A stretch of 64,000 nt of DNA from Pteria penguin (Eukaryota; Mollusca; Bivalvia; Pterioida; Pteriidae). The stretch covers positions 8,941,430-9,005,429 of the forward strand of contig CM068581.1 in NCBI GenBank assembly GCA_035048485.1. Reading direction: 5' to 3'. Positions 12,280 through 25,269 of this stretch are shown here, one piece after another. A program made the translations under genes and the position numbers. The notes under the pieces were generated by a model. It was given only the letters and a program-made list of their open reading frames with translations. It made no database searches and was not told the origin of the DNA. Position 1 is the stretch's first letter; every line of letters starts with the position of its first letter.

Positions 12280-12793
12280 TGTAATAGTAGCCTATTCCAG
12301 TATGATATTAAGGAATAAACACAATAAGAGTTCGGTTACATTGGCTTTTAAAATTTAATTCTGTAAATATTCCAATGGACACAACTTCACAATATCTACT
12401 ATGATTTTATAAAATATAATTCATAGACCATGTATGTCCAGTTAAATGTCCAGTCGGTAATAAGATTTAGTAATCATCGTTCTCAATTAAATTATGCGTC
12501 CGCCATATGAACAATCAAATTTCAATCTTTTCCTCAAAAACAAAGAAAAACCAAAGACCTGGCGGTAAAAGTATCAGCCAATCAAATAGAAATAACCAAC
12601 TTATGACCTTGCTGACCACTATGACGTCATCCTTGTACATATATGTACATAGATAAGTACTCTCTACTTTCTTTGCAATTATTTACAAATAAACAGAAGA
12701 CATAATTAGTTAATCTATAAAAACAAAGCAAACAAATCAATATGATGTTATACTGATTTATTCAATCAAAATAAATAAAATACCCCTATCACA
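12280..12793 (-). repeat. 3' LTR of the gypsy element
   Basis: The 514 bp begin TGTAATAG and end CACA on the plus strand, matching 20039-20552 closely. On the element's strand a putative polypurine tract (GGGGGGAAG, complement of about 12797-12806) abuts the LTR. That identifies this copy as the 3' LTR. It contains the palindrome TGACGTCA at 12622-12629. Confidence 0.9.
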
Positions 12794-13022
12794 TACTTCC
12801 CCCCGCATGTAAATGACGTCCACGTCATTTTCTATCGTCTAAGACTTCAATACCTGCAAATGATATTATCAAATGGATATTCCAATTCATCAATGAAATG
12901 TGAAATCATCAAATAAAGTGAAAAAAATTTCATACTTAAATATATAAAACATTTTAACTGTACAATACCTATTCATCATATCAAATCTGTCGAAATCATC
13001 ATTAAAATAAAACAACCATTAG

Positions 13023-13910
13023 TTACTTCCCTGTAACAATATTTAGCAATACTGATACCACATCTGAGCTATTCATGTGAGTAAAAAAACCTGAAGCAAC
13101 TAAAGACTTCAAGTACTCAGCTCGAGCTATCCAATCAGCCTGATGAGCACCTTGTTGCTGCTGAGTACCCTGTTGTTGCATGACAAACTCCCCTGTCCTC
13201 TGCCAATGTGGTTTCTTTGAAACCCTAGCTGATCTCCTCGTTCCGGTGTCTTCTTGATCAACATCACCATCATTTTTATCACTAACACCATCATCATCAT
13301 CACCATGAACACCGCCTGAAGACTGTTTTGCCTGATCATCATTGGTTGCAGTATGATCTGTATGATCAACTTGCTCATCAGACTGCGAATGTTCAAAATC
13401 ATCAGCATGGTCAGAGTCACCCGTGTTTCTATCAGATGAGTGAACGCCGTCACTACACTCTGAACCTTGCAATGTGGTGACAGACAGCTGATCGTCACCA
13501 GCTCCATCAACCACAACATTCTCCTCTGTGTTTATATTAATTATATCACTGTGTACAGTGTCCGGATTATTGTGCGCTGGCACAATTTCCACTGTCTCGT
13601 CTTCATCTGAATCTCCTGTATCTGAATGCTCTTTATCACCAGAAACTGTGTCCCTAATACTACTGGATCTTGTAGTTAGTCTACGTTTCTGCTTCTGCTG
13701 CAATGATGGCTGTTGTTTACTATTCCTGGGAGTTGGTGTTGGCTTAAAAGATTCCAAATGTCCAATGGGCAATAGTAAGTTTCGGTGTAAGGTCTTATTC
13801 TTTCTCTGCCCATTCTCCTTGTTCACTGTAAACACTGGTATCTCCGGATTAGGTATTCTCTGCACAATATACGGATCCTCTTCCCACCTATCTGCAATTT
13901 TATGTTTTTT
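13023..13910 (-). pseudogene. gypsy pol C-terminal tail with acidic low-complexity region
   Basis: Directly after the stop that ends the integrase, the text 'KIADRWEEDPYIVQRIPN' continues the post-integrase domain (pattern W.G.Y.V). A 280-residue frame follows whose second half is very rich in Asp, Ser, His and Gly ('GDDDDGVSDKNDGDVDQ') and ends near a Gln-rich segment. No chromodomain is visible. The acidic tail may be a tether or a disordered linker. That role is not supported further. Confidence 0.7.
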
Positions 13911-14705
13911 CTAGAAAGCGACGATCTTAACAAGCACCCTGTCTCCCTCTTCTATCTTGGCCCCTCTTGTCTTCAAATCATAATATTGTTTCTGCCTATC
14001 CTTAGCTTTCTGTGATAACTTAAGCGCTAGTTTGTATGATTTCTGCAATCTTTCTTTCATTTCCTCTTTGTATTTGGTCTTTGATGTTTGATTCACATTC
14101 TCTAACCCAAATGCAATATCAACTGGTAATTTCGGCTCTCTCCCAAACATTAAATAGTACGGGGAATGACCTGTGGTTTCTTGCGGCATACAGTTGTAAG
14201 CATGAACTAAAGATGGAATGTGGTTCTTCCAGTCTGATTTCTGATCATTCTCTAAAGTACCAAGCATCTTAATCAATGTCCTGTTGAATCTTTCTGTGAT
14301 CTCATTTCCCATTGGATGATACGGTGTTGTTCTTGTTTTCTTGATATTTAGCAATTTGCATAATTCCTGAATGATGTTACTCTCGAACTGGGTTCCTTGG
14401 TCGCTGTGTAATACTGATGGTATTCCATAGTGGACTATGAAATTCTTGAAGAGTGCTTCTGCTGTTGGTCTAGCAGTTTGATTCTTTGTTGGGATGGCCT
14501 GGGCATATTTAGTAAAGTGATCTGTTATGACAAGGATGTTTTGTATTCCTCCTTTACTTTGTTCTAGGGATAAGTAGTCTACACAGACTAACTCCAAGGG
14601 TTGATAAGTATAAATATTGGTAAGTGGTGCACGTTCTGTTGTGGGGGTCTTTCTTAATACACATCTCTTGCAGTTCTTGATGTACCATTCCACATCAGCA
14701 TACAT
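13911..14705 (-). pseudogene. gypsy integrase core
   Basis: The frame begins with the CC half of the zinc finger ('CKRCVLRKT'). It carries the DDE triad: D in 'LVCVDYLSLE', D in 'LHSDQGTQFES', and E in 'GNEITERFNRTL', where the usual 'GQ.ER.N' spacing is kept. It ends with the family's 'KDRQKQYYD' tail and 'GDRVLVKI', then a TAG at 13911. Homologous text continues after the stop. Confidence 0.88.
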
Positions 14706-14714
14706 GCTTGGCCA

Positions 14715-15857
14715 CTAAAACCTGTCTCTTGCCATAGCTAAGGTCTTATCTCTGCCTGGATGTCCCATCTCACTGTGGATATAATACAAAGCCATGTTTA
14801 TACAGGATGCAGTTAAAACAGTCTGATACTTCTTCCCACTATCCACTATAATCTCTCTGACTAATACACCTTGCAGTATCCTCAGTCTATCATAATTTCT
14901 ATAAAAAGCTGTATGTACATGCTGCTGATGCTGTGGTAAATAGCGCTTCATTGGTTTGTAATTATCTCTCACACACTGCAACCAATATCTAATCACTGGA
15001 TCCTTCCACTGTTCATCTTTAATGTTAATAGCTGGTATGTCTCCAATTGAAGGATAGTAAGTATGATGGAAAGGCTCAGTATTTAAGGCTAAACACTCAA
15101 TGTATGGAGTAGAGTTGACGTTGCATATGGCCTTGATGGAATCTGTTGAGATGCTATTGTGATATTCCAGAGTTCCAGGTAATCTTGACAAACAGTCAGC
15201 ATCCTGGTTTTTAACACCAGCACGGTACCGAATAATAAATTCGAATTCAGCGAGGCTTGAAATCCATCTTTGTCCAGTAGCATCTAACTTAGCAGATGAC
15301 AGCACGTAAGTGAGCGGATTATTATCTGTAAAGACGATGAACTTGTTGCCGTAAAGGTAATCATAAAATTTTTCTGTTATGGCCCACTTTAACGCTAAAA
15401 ATTCTAATTTGTGTACTGCATAATTTTTCTCAGATTTGGTAAGACTTCTACTGGCATAGGATATAACTGTTTTGACTCCAGATTGGTCTTGGTATAGCAC
15501 GGCTCCTAGTCCTTTAGTAGAAGCATCTGTATGAAGTTCAAAAGGTAAATTGTACTGTGGAAAACCCAGAATAGGAAATGTAGTAAGTTGCTGCTTAAGG
15601 TTTTCAAAAGCTGTTTGTTGATTAGTCCCCCATTCCCATTTCTTTGGTATGATGCTGTTCTTTGATTTCCTTCGTGCCCTCTAGGTTAGTTCTGGTATCA
15701 ACTCTGCCAATGGTCTAGATATCTTTGAGAATTCCTTTATGAAACGACGATAGTATCCCATGAAGCCTAGAAATTGTCGCACTTCATCTGGGTTGGTGGG
15801 TACGGGCCAATCTCTAACCTTGTCAATCTTTTGAGGATCCAGTTCTATTCCATCTGA
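14715..15857 (-). pseudogene. gypsy RNase H and integrase zinc-binding region
   Basis: Downstream of the TGA the same polyprotein continues ('FLGFMGYYRRFI', 'PLAELIP', then a stop near 15680). From 15500 on, 'SYASRSLTKSEKNYAVHKLEFLALKWAI' and 'FIVFTDNNPLTYVL' mark RNase H. The latter part contains 'HSEMGHPGRDKTL', the HH half of the integrase HHCC finger. A stop at about 14713 interrupts just before 'WPSM'. Confidence 0.85.
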
Positions 15858-16697
15858 TCATACAATATGACCCACATATCTGACTTTCTTCTTAAAAAAT
15901 TCACACTTCGTTGGTGATAGTTTCAGATTTACTTCTCTTAGTCGTTGAAATATCTTTTTAAGTCGGTCCACATGCTCTTCAAAGGTCTTCGAGAATATAA
16001 CTAAATCATCCAAGTAGATATAACAGATGTCAAGGTGGAGTCCGAAAAAACATTCTTCCATTAATCTTTGATACGTAGCCGGTGCATTAACTAAGCCAAA
16101 AGGCATCCGGTTAAATTCGTAAAACCCAAGAGGTCCAACCGTGAATGCAGTCCTCTCCTTATGTGGCTCATACTTTTCTATTTGGTGATACCCACTCTTC
16201 ATATCAAGGATTGTAAAGTACTTGTTACCAAATAGTGCATTCAATATGTCCTCTGTCCTAGGAAGACTGTAAGAATCTCTCTTTGTCCTTAGATTTAACT
16301 GTCTGTAGTCTATACGCATCCTCAATTCATTATTCTTCTTCCGGCATAAGACCACATTACTGGACCAGGGACCAGACTTGGATTTTCTGATGATATTGCC
16401 CTCCAGTAATCCTTTAAGATGTTCTTTAACCTCAGTATACATGGATGGTGGTATGTTACGTGGCCTCTGTTTAAATGGCACTTCATCTGTCAGATCTATA
16501 TGATGTGTCGCTATATCTGTGTGTCCTATGTCGGCGTCTGATCTTGAGAATACATCTTGATGTTCTTGTATGACGACTCTACTGATGGTTAGTTCCTCTG
16601 ATGTTAAGTGGTCACTATCTATAGTTACTAAGTCAAGCAAACTCTTACTGTTGGTTGTATCCTTTGTAGAAGAAACATCTGAATCCTCTATCGACAC
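15858..16697 (-). pseudogene. gypsy reverse transcriptase
   Basis: The frame holds the RT core in order: 'RMRIDYRQLNLRTKRDSYSL', 'FTILDMKSGYHQIE', 'MPFGLVNAPATYQRLM', and the catalytic 'ICYIYLDDLVIFSK' with YLDD intact. 'VNLKLSPTKCEFFKKKVRYV' then enters the thumb. The motif 'DMKSGYHQI' and spacing are typical of Ty3/gypsy. The frame ends at a TGA at 15858 just after 'GHIV', in the middle of the conserved connection. The homology continues beyond it, so the stop is a lesion. Confidence 0.9.
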
Positions 16698-16733
16698 AGG
16701 TTGAATCTCACAAAGTAAAGCCTTGTGAGATAT

Positions 16734-17437
16734 CTAGACGGTTCTCGTAGTCACATTGTCAATGCATACTTCTACCAAATTCTTCACTGGATACTTATAG
16801 TCTGTGACAGCTGGTGTTATCTCCAAGTCAGATGGTATAGCTGATCCTAATGTAGACTGAAGTATAGCAGGTGTTGTTCCATACGGTATAGCTTTATCTA
16901 TGTATCCTGGGATGACGATACTGGTATTGGGTGGTATTATCACAGGATAGGGAGCTGCTGATTTCACAAGACCTAATCTGTTATGGTTACGAGCCAGTTC
17001 TTTTCCCTTAGAGTCATACTCCTAAAAATTAGATACCATGGGGTGTGCAGGTCTGCTTGTTGTAAATATTTCTCACCATAAGACTCTTTCACTCCACTAA
17101 GTATATGCTGTAAAATGTTGGTTCCCACCAATAATGGTACATTATGGTTATACTTGCTTTCCGGTACCACCAATATTGGAAAGTAATGTGGTGTATTCCT
17201 GACATCTGGTATCCCTTCTGAATAAATGGTAGCTTCTATGAATCCAAAATATGGTAACTGCTGTCCATCTGCACATTCAATATTTATCAACTCTGTGATG
17301 GGATGTAAATCTAGATGACTCAAGAATGTCTTATAAAATCTCTCATTAACAGTAGATACAGTAGACCCAGTGTCCAGAAGTGCTGTAACCTTGATTCCTT
17401 CTAAAAACACTGTCACTTCTGAAGCACTACCAATCAA
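16734..17437 (-). pseudogene. gypsy protease, frame-broken
   Basis: In the frame 17437-16973 the segment 'VTALLDTGSTVSTVN' holds the aspartic-protease active site DTGS. The usual hydrophobic 'ILLGTNIL'-type flap partner appears later as 'VPLLVGTNILQHIL'. The frame shifts near 16980-17040 and the following linker is read at 16967-16734, ending at an in-frame TAG. The product would cleave the gag-pol polyprotein. This copy is broken at three places. Confidence 0.8.
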
Positions 17438-17478
17438 TTCTGTATCTCGTTTCCTGTTAGGGCATGTTGTACTACGAC

Positions 17479-17940
17479 CTACAATCTGCCTCCCCCCCCC
17501 CCCCCCCCCGATGAAGGTTTGTTGTAGTTTAATCCATGCTTTGAGTTGTCAAGTATCACACGACATCCTCTCGCTAAGTGTCCTGATTGTCCACACCTGT
17601 AACATGTTGGTTCCTCATAGTAGTTTGGTTGATATGTCTGCTCATACTGTTGTTGTCCACCACTGTATTGATTACTGTCATTGCAGGAATCTTGTTGATA
17701 ACTTCCTCCTGTATAACTATATCCACCATGTGCTCTATGCTGTTGGTTATGTCCCCTATGTCCTCTTCTATTTCTATTTCCTCCTCTGTTGTTGTTATTG
17801 TACACTCCACGGTTTTGTTGTCCATTATCTTGTTGCATTCTACTTCCAGATGTTGTTGAAGGCTGAGATGTTTGTTTGTTGTCTCTTTGTTGGTATCCAG
17901 TTTCCAGTTGTTTGACCTTTGTTGTAAGTTGCTGTATCAT
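17479..17940 (-). pseudogene. gypsy nucleocapsid with CCHC zinc knuckle
   Basis: The frame is rich in Gln, Asn, Gly and Arg and contains 'CYRCGQSGHLARGC', a perfect CX2CX4HX4C zinc knuckle that binds the element's RNA. It ends in a run of glycines encoded by an 18-base C run (17492-17509, plus strand). The homologous frame switches there, so the homopolymer is the likely site of the frame break between nucleocapsid and protease. A length miscall in that run would also explain it. Confidence 0.85.
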
Positions 17941-17945
17941 TCCTT

Positions 17946-18701
17946 TTATCTCTTGTCTGATGTAATTGCCATGCTATGAGTTTCTTTCTTCTCATGTTCT
18001 TTCTCCACCAATCTTACTTCCTTCCTCAATTCATCAAACTCCTTTATTCTGTCGTACTTGTAACCTGTGATGTCCTTTAACCACTGATGCAGACCATTCC
18101 AGAATCTTGACTTCAGTTTCTCATTTGCTTCTTCCCTCTTTGCCACTCCTTTTGTTACTGCTTTACTGTATATCTCTTCCAATCTACAACTCCATTCCAT
18201 GGTGTCCTCCGATTTCCTCTGTGTGGCACTATAAAACTCTTCCATTATGGACTCTCCTCTTTCTACAGTTCCAAACACACTCTCCATCTTTTCCATAATC
18301 TGTTTGATGTTCGCATCTGACCCTAATCTCATTGCTACTTTCCCAGCTTCTCCACGTAATGATCTTCTGACTGACTGTGCAACTGCAGATTCGCTATACT
18401 TGTCTTTCAATAAACACTGCACTTGATACTTCCAAAGGTCATAACTGGTATCTTGCTTACTACCATCTCCAGAGAACGTAGATATCTTTGGAATAAAAAC
18501 CGATTTCACACTTTCACTATGTCCAGATGCACTGTTCGAAGAATCAGTTCCATCTCCATTATCATGTGATTCCTGCTTCACATTCAATTCAGTCACATAT
18601 TTCACCATCCAATCTTTAAATGCAGTTGGTGACTCTAAGTCTGTCATTTCCTTCAAAACTGTAACCATCATCTTCACCTCTTCACTGTTCAACTCCTCCA
18701 T
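17946..18701 (-). pseudogene. gypsy gag, capsid part
   Basis: The 251-residue frame starts 'MEELNSEEVKMMVTVLKEM' and is acidic at first. It contains 'FSGDGSKQDTSYDLWKYQV' and 'SVRRSLRGEAGKVAMRLG', the pattern of Ty3/gypsy capsid domains ('F.G...DW..W...V'). A lysine/glutamate-rich C-terminal helix follows. The frame stops at 17946, and the next part of gag is read in a different frame from 17940. This is either a frameshift lesion or, less likely, a programmed shift. Confidence 0.8.
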
Positions 18702-20038
<1,337 letters not shown>

Positions 20039-20552
20039 TGTAATAGTAGCCTATTCCAGTATGATATTAAGGAATAAACACAATAAGAGTTCGGTTACAT
20101 TGGCTTTTAAAATTCAATTCTGTAAATATTCCACTGGACACAACTTCACAATATCTACGATGATTTTATAAAATATAATTCATAGACCATGTATGTCCAA
20201 TTAAATGTCCAGTCGGTAATAAGATTTAGTAATTATCGTTCTCAATTAAATTATGCGTCCGCCATATGAACAATCAAATTTCAATCTTTTCCTCAAAAAC
20301 AAAGAAAAACCAAAGACCTGGCGGTAAAAGTATCAGCCAATCAAATAGAAATAACCGACTTATGACCTTGCTGACCACTATGACGTCATCCATGTACATA
20401 TATGTATATAGATAAGTACTCTCTACTTTCTTTGCAATTATTTACAAATAAACAGAAGACATAATTAGTTAATCTATAAAAACAAAGCAAACAAATCAAT
20501 ATGATGTTATACTGATTTATTCAATCAAAATAAATAAAATACCCCTATCACA
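20039..20552 (-). repeat. 5' LTR of the gypsy element
   Basis: This is the direct copy of the 514-bp LTR at the other end, and for the minus-strand element it is the promoter-bearing 5' LTR. Two bases inside it, the element reads 'TGGAGCCCACGTAGGGAC' (minus strand, about 20019-20036). That begins with TGG, as a tRNA primer-binding site should. I do not name the tRNA. Confidence 0.9.
20381..20388. promoter_or_regulatory. CRE-like palindrome in the LTR
   Basis: TGACGTCA, the full cyclic-AMP response element palindrome, is present in both LTRs (also 12622-12629). An inverted CCAAT box ('agccaatca') lies about 45 bases to its left on the plus strand in both. This looks like an LTR promoter/enhancer. 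Function is inferred from motif only. Confidence 0.5.
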
Positions 20553-21029
20553 CATACATTACAGTAATCACATATGACATTTAACAGTTTGGGCAAATGT
20601 GTATCTCTTTTTGTCCAAATAGGAATGGCGCACGTAAATCAGAGAAGGATTGTGACAGTGTTTGTTGACTTGCAGTCCAAGTGGACTGTTCAAAATTAAT
20701 ACTCTGTGTGAAGTCCGGAGGCTTGAGGTTCCCAAGAAATATGTCTTGGGGATACCTGTGTCTCTGATCTGTGACTGCGCCTGTGTATAGTACTTTTGAC
20801 TGGTCTTAATGCCAATGCCCCCAGGTTTTTTTTCTGTTTCATTCTTCTTGCGCGGACGCATCCCTCAGAAAGTATGTACACTTTATTTTGAGAAATGTTT
20901 TACCATGACACTGGCATGCTACAATGCCATGAGGGCTACATGCAAGGTAAGGCCTGTCCGTTTTCACAAAGAGACAACACATATATCAACTTTCAGGTAA
21001 ATGTGTTCCAGCTAGAGTTGTATAAAAAT
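20553..21029. other. No recognised gene
   Basis: Open frames of under 100 residues exist on both strands, but none has a recognisable domain. Confidence 0.4.
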
Positions 21030-22235
21030 CAAGGTATAAATAGCTATCTTTGTGAAAAAATGTTCTTTATCTCCAAAATACAGAACATAACATCATAAAA
21101 CATTTTATCTATAAACAGTCATAAACGCTGATAAAAGTCGCATGGTAAACCATCAAAGTCATGAGACTTTTGTTTTTCTTCATACTAAATTGCATTTTTA
21201 CATTAATTAAGAAATTCTATCACACAAAGTCTTCTGATTCTCATCTTAAGTCACATCTAGTGATGTGAGATAGTCATCAGTTTTCGTAGAATCTATGGAT
21301 TTGCTTGAATACAAATGTTTGTAAAAATAACACATTTCATTTAAAATGTCGATATTATCACATTTATTATAACATTTCTATTTTCAGATTGTAATTCTTT
21401 AATAAAATTATGACTTTGATGTGTTTTTCTTATAGTTTGATATTTTTCTCTCTCTTGGTAATACATTTTGCCTTAGAACTAATTCGTTTTTATGTATCGT
21501 TTTCTAATAACATCGAATGGGATGTCAGGTGAACTTTCCATCTATTCAATTTTATATTCTTGTTCTGTAGCTTTACACTTTAGCTTTCTCCTTGCAAATT
21601 TTACAGATAACTTTTTAATGTTTTGTTTCAAATTTTCCTACTTAGTTATTGGGTAGACATTTTCAAAATTCAATAATGTGCCATACACCACTTGTATACT
21701 TATAATCATCATCAAAATAAGATACATACAGTTTCCAGTAAAATACCTCTTTTCAAAGAATTGATAAGATTGATAATAGACTTAAAATATCTATGATCGC
21801 TAATTCTACACCTATTATTACGTGTTCCTGGTATCTTTCTTAAAATCCAATTGTTTGTTTTCTTTATTACTTGAATCAGTGAATACAAAATCAATTATAC
21901 TCTATAGGAATGTTCTTGGAATCACACCAAGTAAAACAATCTATATTATTATATTTTTCATACTATAAATATATTAGATTACTTATAATTTCTTTAAGTT
22001 TTTGTGGACATTTATTATTTATTATTAAATGATTAATAGCATCTCTCAATCGTTTGATCTGTGAATACTATCTATTCAATTGGAAGAGATTTACGAAAAA
22101 GAATTGACACTCCATGACTGAAAGGAGAGTCAGCAAATGTATGAAAACATACTCCTCCCCAAGTTTCATAGTAACGATTAACATATTTCTATAAAATGGA
22201 TCTCATTCAGATCGTGCTCAGTATTACAGTTGCGA
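21030..22235 (-). mobile_element. Decayed L1/Tx1-like LINE (endonuclease to start of RT)
   Basis: Piecewise minus-strand translation gives, from right to left: 'FSHGVSILFRKSLPIE' near 22090 (endonuclease 'SRGVAILF' box), 'IDFVFTDSS' near 21870 (C-terminal endonuclease box), a basic helical linker near 21600, 'EMCYFYKHLYSSKSID' near 21320 and 'DFDGLPCDFYQ' near 21140. The last two correspond to the L1-type 'FYK.LYSS' and 'PGPDGLP.EFYK' boxes just before the RT fingers. The catalytic RT core is not present, and stops and shifts are frequent. A NADAR-like domain precedes it in the same orientation. Confidence 0.55.
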
Positions 22236-22369
22236 CCCGAAGCCACCGAGTTTGTATCTGATGTACGCGTACCTCTCGGAGCACTTTTGCAATGTTCCGC
22301 TGATAAGTGGTCTCTTTAGGCAGTTGTTTTTATTTTGGTTTGCTCCACGGCTCATTTCTCTTTCGTTTG

Positions 22370-22745
22370 CGCACCTTTTTAGCTACTTTTGCTACAATGA
22401 TACCGAGAGAGTTTCAACTGGCTAGTGATCCTTCTTGTATTTGCCCTCTCTGTCAAGTCCCGAACCCCATTCATTATTGACGTATTGTATGTTATTTCCC
22501 TGAATGCAGTATTCTGTTTTGCTGAACATAGTTTCTCTTTGAAAACAGAAACTTGAAAGCACTTACTCTCAGTTACCTCCGCCATAACCTTGAGATTCGT
22601 GGAGTTCCACTGCTTATACGAGTTTACCTTATCGATAAATCGCTTGGCTAATAGATTATCCTGTGCCTCCTGAATGGCGTTAGCCATGATTAAATCCTTA
22701 CAACGAATAGCTTAAATATACTGAAAGGTGTGTTCAACAGACGTA
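22370..22745 (-). pseudogene. NADAR-domain (YbiA/DUF1768-like) relic
   Basis: Reading the minus strand from 22745 gives 'VEHTFQYI', a stop, then 'MANAIQEAQDNLLAKRFID', 'QWNSTNLKVMAEV', 'FQVSVFKEKL' and 'NTAFREITYN'. After a frame change near 22475 comes 'NNEWGSGLDREG'. This is the order of conserved boxes in NADAR proteins (AEH.FQ, A..I....P..AK, W...(K)..VM, L..T......E.. , .WG.G). NADAR enzymes are N-glycosidases acting on ADP-ribose derivatives and related nucleotides. The stop and the frameshift make it a pseudogene. The next feature downstream on the same strand is a LINE endonuclease, so the domain may have belonged to that element. Confidence 0.65.
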
Positions 22746-22914
22746 CTTTACTCCCAAAAATCTCAATTATATCGGTAGAGGTTTGACAGTATCTCTTGAG
22801 TGCCATTCGAACTCATGCACTGAGGCAATGGTTCAATGTACATGAAATGGTTGCCATTTAAATCACTTGTCTAGTCATTATAAAGGTAACAGAATGTCTT
22901 ACTTCTCCCGGGAC

Positions 22915-23085
22915 ACCTGATCTCACTCTATCAAAGGGTTCACGTATGCCCTTCAAGTAGACATTTTTCGTTGTTTTCTATTTGGTTTTCATTTTTCATG
23001 ATTTTGTATGTCCTTTGGATTCATGATTTTCGGACTTGGATTTTTCGGGATTGGATTTATCGATTATCTTTACATTTATCATACA
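22915..23085 (+). repeat. Dispersed repeat, copy 2
   Basis: Direct copy of the segment at 8310-8495, sharing 'cacctgatctcactc', 'ttcaagtagacat', 'tttggttttcattttt' and 'gattttgtatgtcctttgg'. It is somewhat diverged, with an extra 'ggatttttcggg' near the end. Confidence 0.6.
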
Positions 23086-23789
23086 ATATTTTGCTTGTTA
23101 ATTTCACATCCAATTTGTTTAAAATTTCATGAATTCTAGGGTCGCCAACAGAGAGCAGTAATACACATAAACTTATTAAAGTTTATTGGTTCGTAATTTT
23201 GATTCAAACGAATACGGATTCGTATTTTAGAATGAAACCTCAACACCTTGGATATCCAATCCTTGATACAAGAGTTTAGTTCTGTTGTCTATATCTTTGA
23301 CATATGCTCGCCAGAGATTGCGATATAATTGTAAACAAGGTTGCGAATCTTCAAAATAGTGTTGCATTTCTTACCATTGACCTGAATATAACTGCCCTTT
23401 AAATATAGCGTTTTAAGTGTATGGTCATCAATGCTCGCTGAAGTGTTCACTGGAGCGGCTATATTTACACTATCGTGAAAAATAGTCAAGAAAAATGAAA
23501 ACAAATTGAAAAAAACCTATCCAATACGCCCAAAACCTCTTTCGGTAAAAGTAATCGCAAACATGTGTACACAAACACTATCATATATATACATAATCCA
23601 AAACAAGAACTTGAAAGAATAATTAAATCCACCGAAATGTCTATAAGCAATAGAGAAGGAGAAAACAAACTCTCGCGTCCTCATCACATGACTCGAATTT
23701 CGTATCTAGCGGAATTTCTCATCACAATTTACATTTAACTGTGAGTTGGAACTCCAACATATCACTTACAGACACACAGAGCAAGGTTG
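23086..23789. other. No recognised gene
   Basis: Short minus-strand open frames exist at 23289-23504 and 23486-23668 but show no domain I recognise, and codon content looks random. Confidence 0.4.
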
Positions 23790-24190
23790 ACTTATGTTGA
23801 TGTCGTCTAATATATTATTGAAACTATCACATTATTCCATAAAATGTTTCGTGTGAACATTTTCATAACCTCTCGTTTTGAGAAACTTGTTGATTTTTGC
23901 TCTCTATTAGGAAGATTATTTATACATTTTCAAATGGGTGTCCTTTGATTGTGCTGCTTTTTCGGTGAGTGGGAAGATGGGCGCCCGTAAACCGGTTAAC
24001 CACACCAATTAAGTGAGTGACGTTTATTACGTTAATTGACCGTCCTAATTCAGTATCGTAACAGCAATACAATTGGAAAAGTTTGTAATATTTCTGTGTG
24101 TATTTGACTATTATCATGTTTTATGTGCATATCCATGGTGATTTGTGTCATACAGCTTGGTCAGATGGCTTTTGTCTTCTCTTAAACAGG
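23790..24190 (+). repeat. PLE tail, copy A (subfamily 1)
   Basis: About 400 bp homologous to the sequence that follows the PLE-type RT at 27.0 kb. Shared landmarks are 'gttgatgtcg', 'cctttgattgt', 'taaaccggtt', 'accacacca', 'gaccgtccta' and 'tatcgtaa'. It shares an 'ataaacgt' segment with the tail at 52.6 kb that is absent from the 27-kb and 43-46-kb tails, so copies A and E form one subfamily. No RT precedes it, so this is an orphan 3' end. Confidence 0.75.
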
Positions 24191-24334
24191 GTTCATATTT
24201 CTACATTACCCATAACATCAGTTATTTCCCTACTTTACTTCGTAATCTCAAAATGGTTGTTTTAAGATGATTATCATCTACATTAAATAAATATATATAC
24301 CAGTAGGAGATGCAAGTTAATAAAATATATCCTG

Positions 24335-25170
24335 TATACCATTCACAACCAGTCTTCCAGGAGGAAGCATCAGTAACATCCGCCTTGTTGCTTTATAGGA
24401 GTAAGTATCCCCTGCCGACAAGTCACAACTGCTATTACACTCTGTATACAAATGTGTTCCCTGCTGATCAGTCACTCCTACCGTGATGCGCTGGGGCAGC
24501 CGGTCAGTTCTGCTGTAATCCGTTGGAGGCCGAAAAGTCACATCGCCGTAACGCATTGTAAAAAGAAACATATTCTGTCAATCAGTCACACCTTCTGTGA
24601 TGCCATGAAGAAGACAGAAGTTTTGTTCACCAGTCACACCTGCCATTATGCATACATGTACAAAAAAGAAACATTTTTTGCAAACTAGTAACATCTGTTG
24701 TAATTATATGTCGGAGAGAGCATCAACTGCAGATCAGTAACATCCGTCACTTTGTCTTGGAGGAGGAAGAATACCCGCCGACTCACAACTTCTTAATCCT
24801 TTATAGGAGTAAGATTGCTCATCAGTCACACCTGCTGTAATGCGTTGTAGACAGACGCATCCCCTGCCAATCAATGACAAATGTCGTGATATTGTAGTCA
24901 GACGAATCCCCTGCAAGTCAGTAAAATCTGCCGTGATACGATTTAGACAGACGCATTCCCTGCCAATCAGTGACACATGTCGTGGTATGTTGTAAACAGA
25001 CGCATTCGCTGCCAATCAGTCACACCTGCCGTGATGCGTTGTAGACATGACATACACATCCCCTGCCAGTCAGTGACACACGTCGTGATGTGTTGTAGAC
25101 AGACGCATTACCTGCCAGTCAGTAACACACCTGCCAATCAGTGACATCTGTCGTGATGCGATTTAGAATA
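24335..25170. repeat. Minisatellite array 1, units about 45-55 bp
   Basis: Imperfect tandem units built on 'cctgccaatcagtnacacctg' followed by 'cgtgatgcgttgtaga'. The units are most regular at 24810-25160. A stretch of about 100 bases here (24990-25110) recurs nearly unchanged in array 2 at 27520-27630, so the two arrays are related at a higher order as well as by unit. Confidence 0.8.
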
Positions 25171-25269
25171 TTTTGAGAATTTAGAACCTCCACTTATTTG
25201 TTACCAGTACAAAAAGTCTATAAGAAATCTATTTTAAATTATAAGAACATTACATCTAACCTGATGTTT

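Noticed and set aside
13528..13914. 128-codon plus-strand frame in the gypsy tail
   Set aside because: Antisense of the acidic low-complexity region, gives only Ser/Val/Leu-rich text.
17370..17915. 181-codon plus-strand frame opposite the gypsy nucleocapsid
   Set aside because: Antisense shadow of the Gln/Asn/Gly-rich gag region; hydrophobic and Cys-rich composition comes from the complementary codons.
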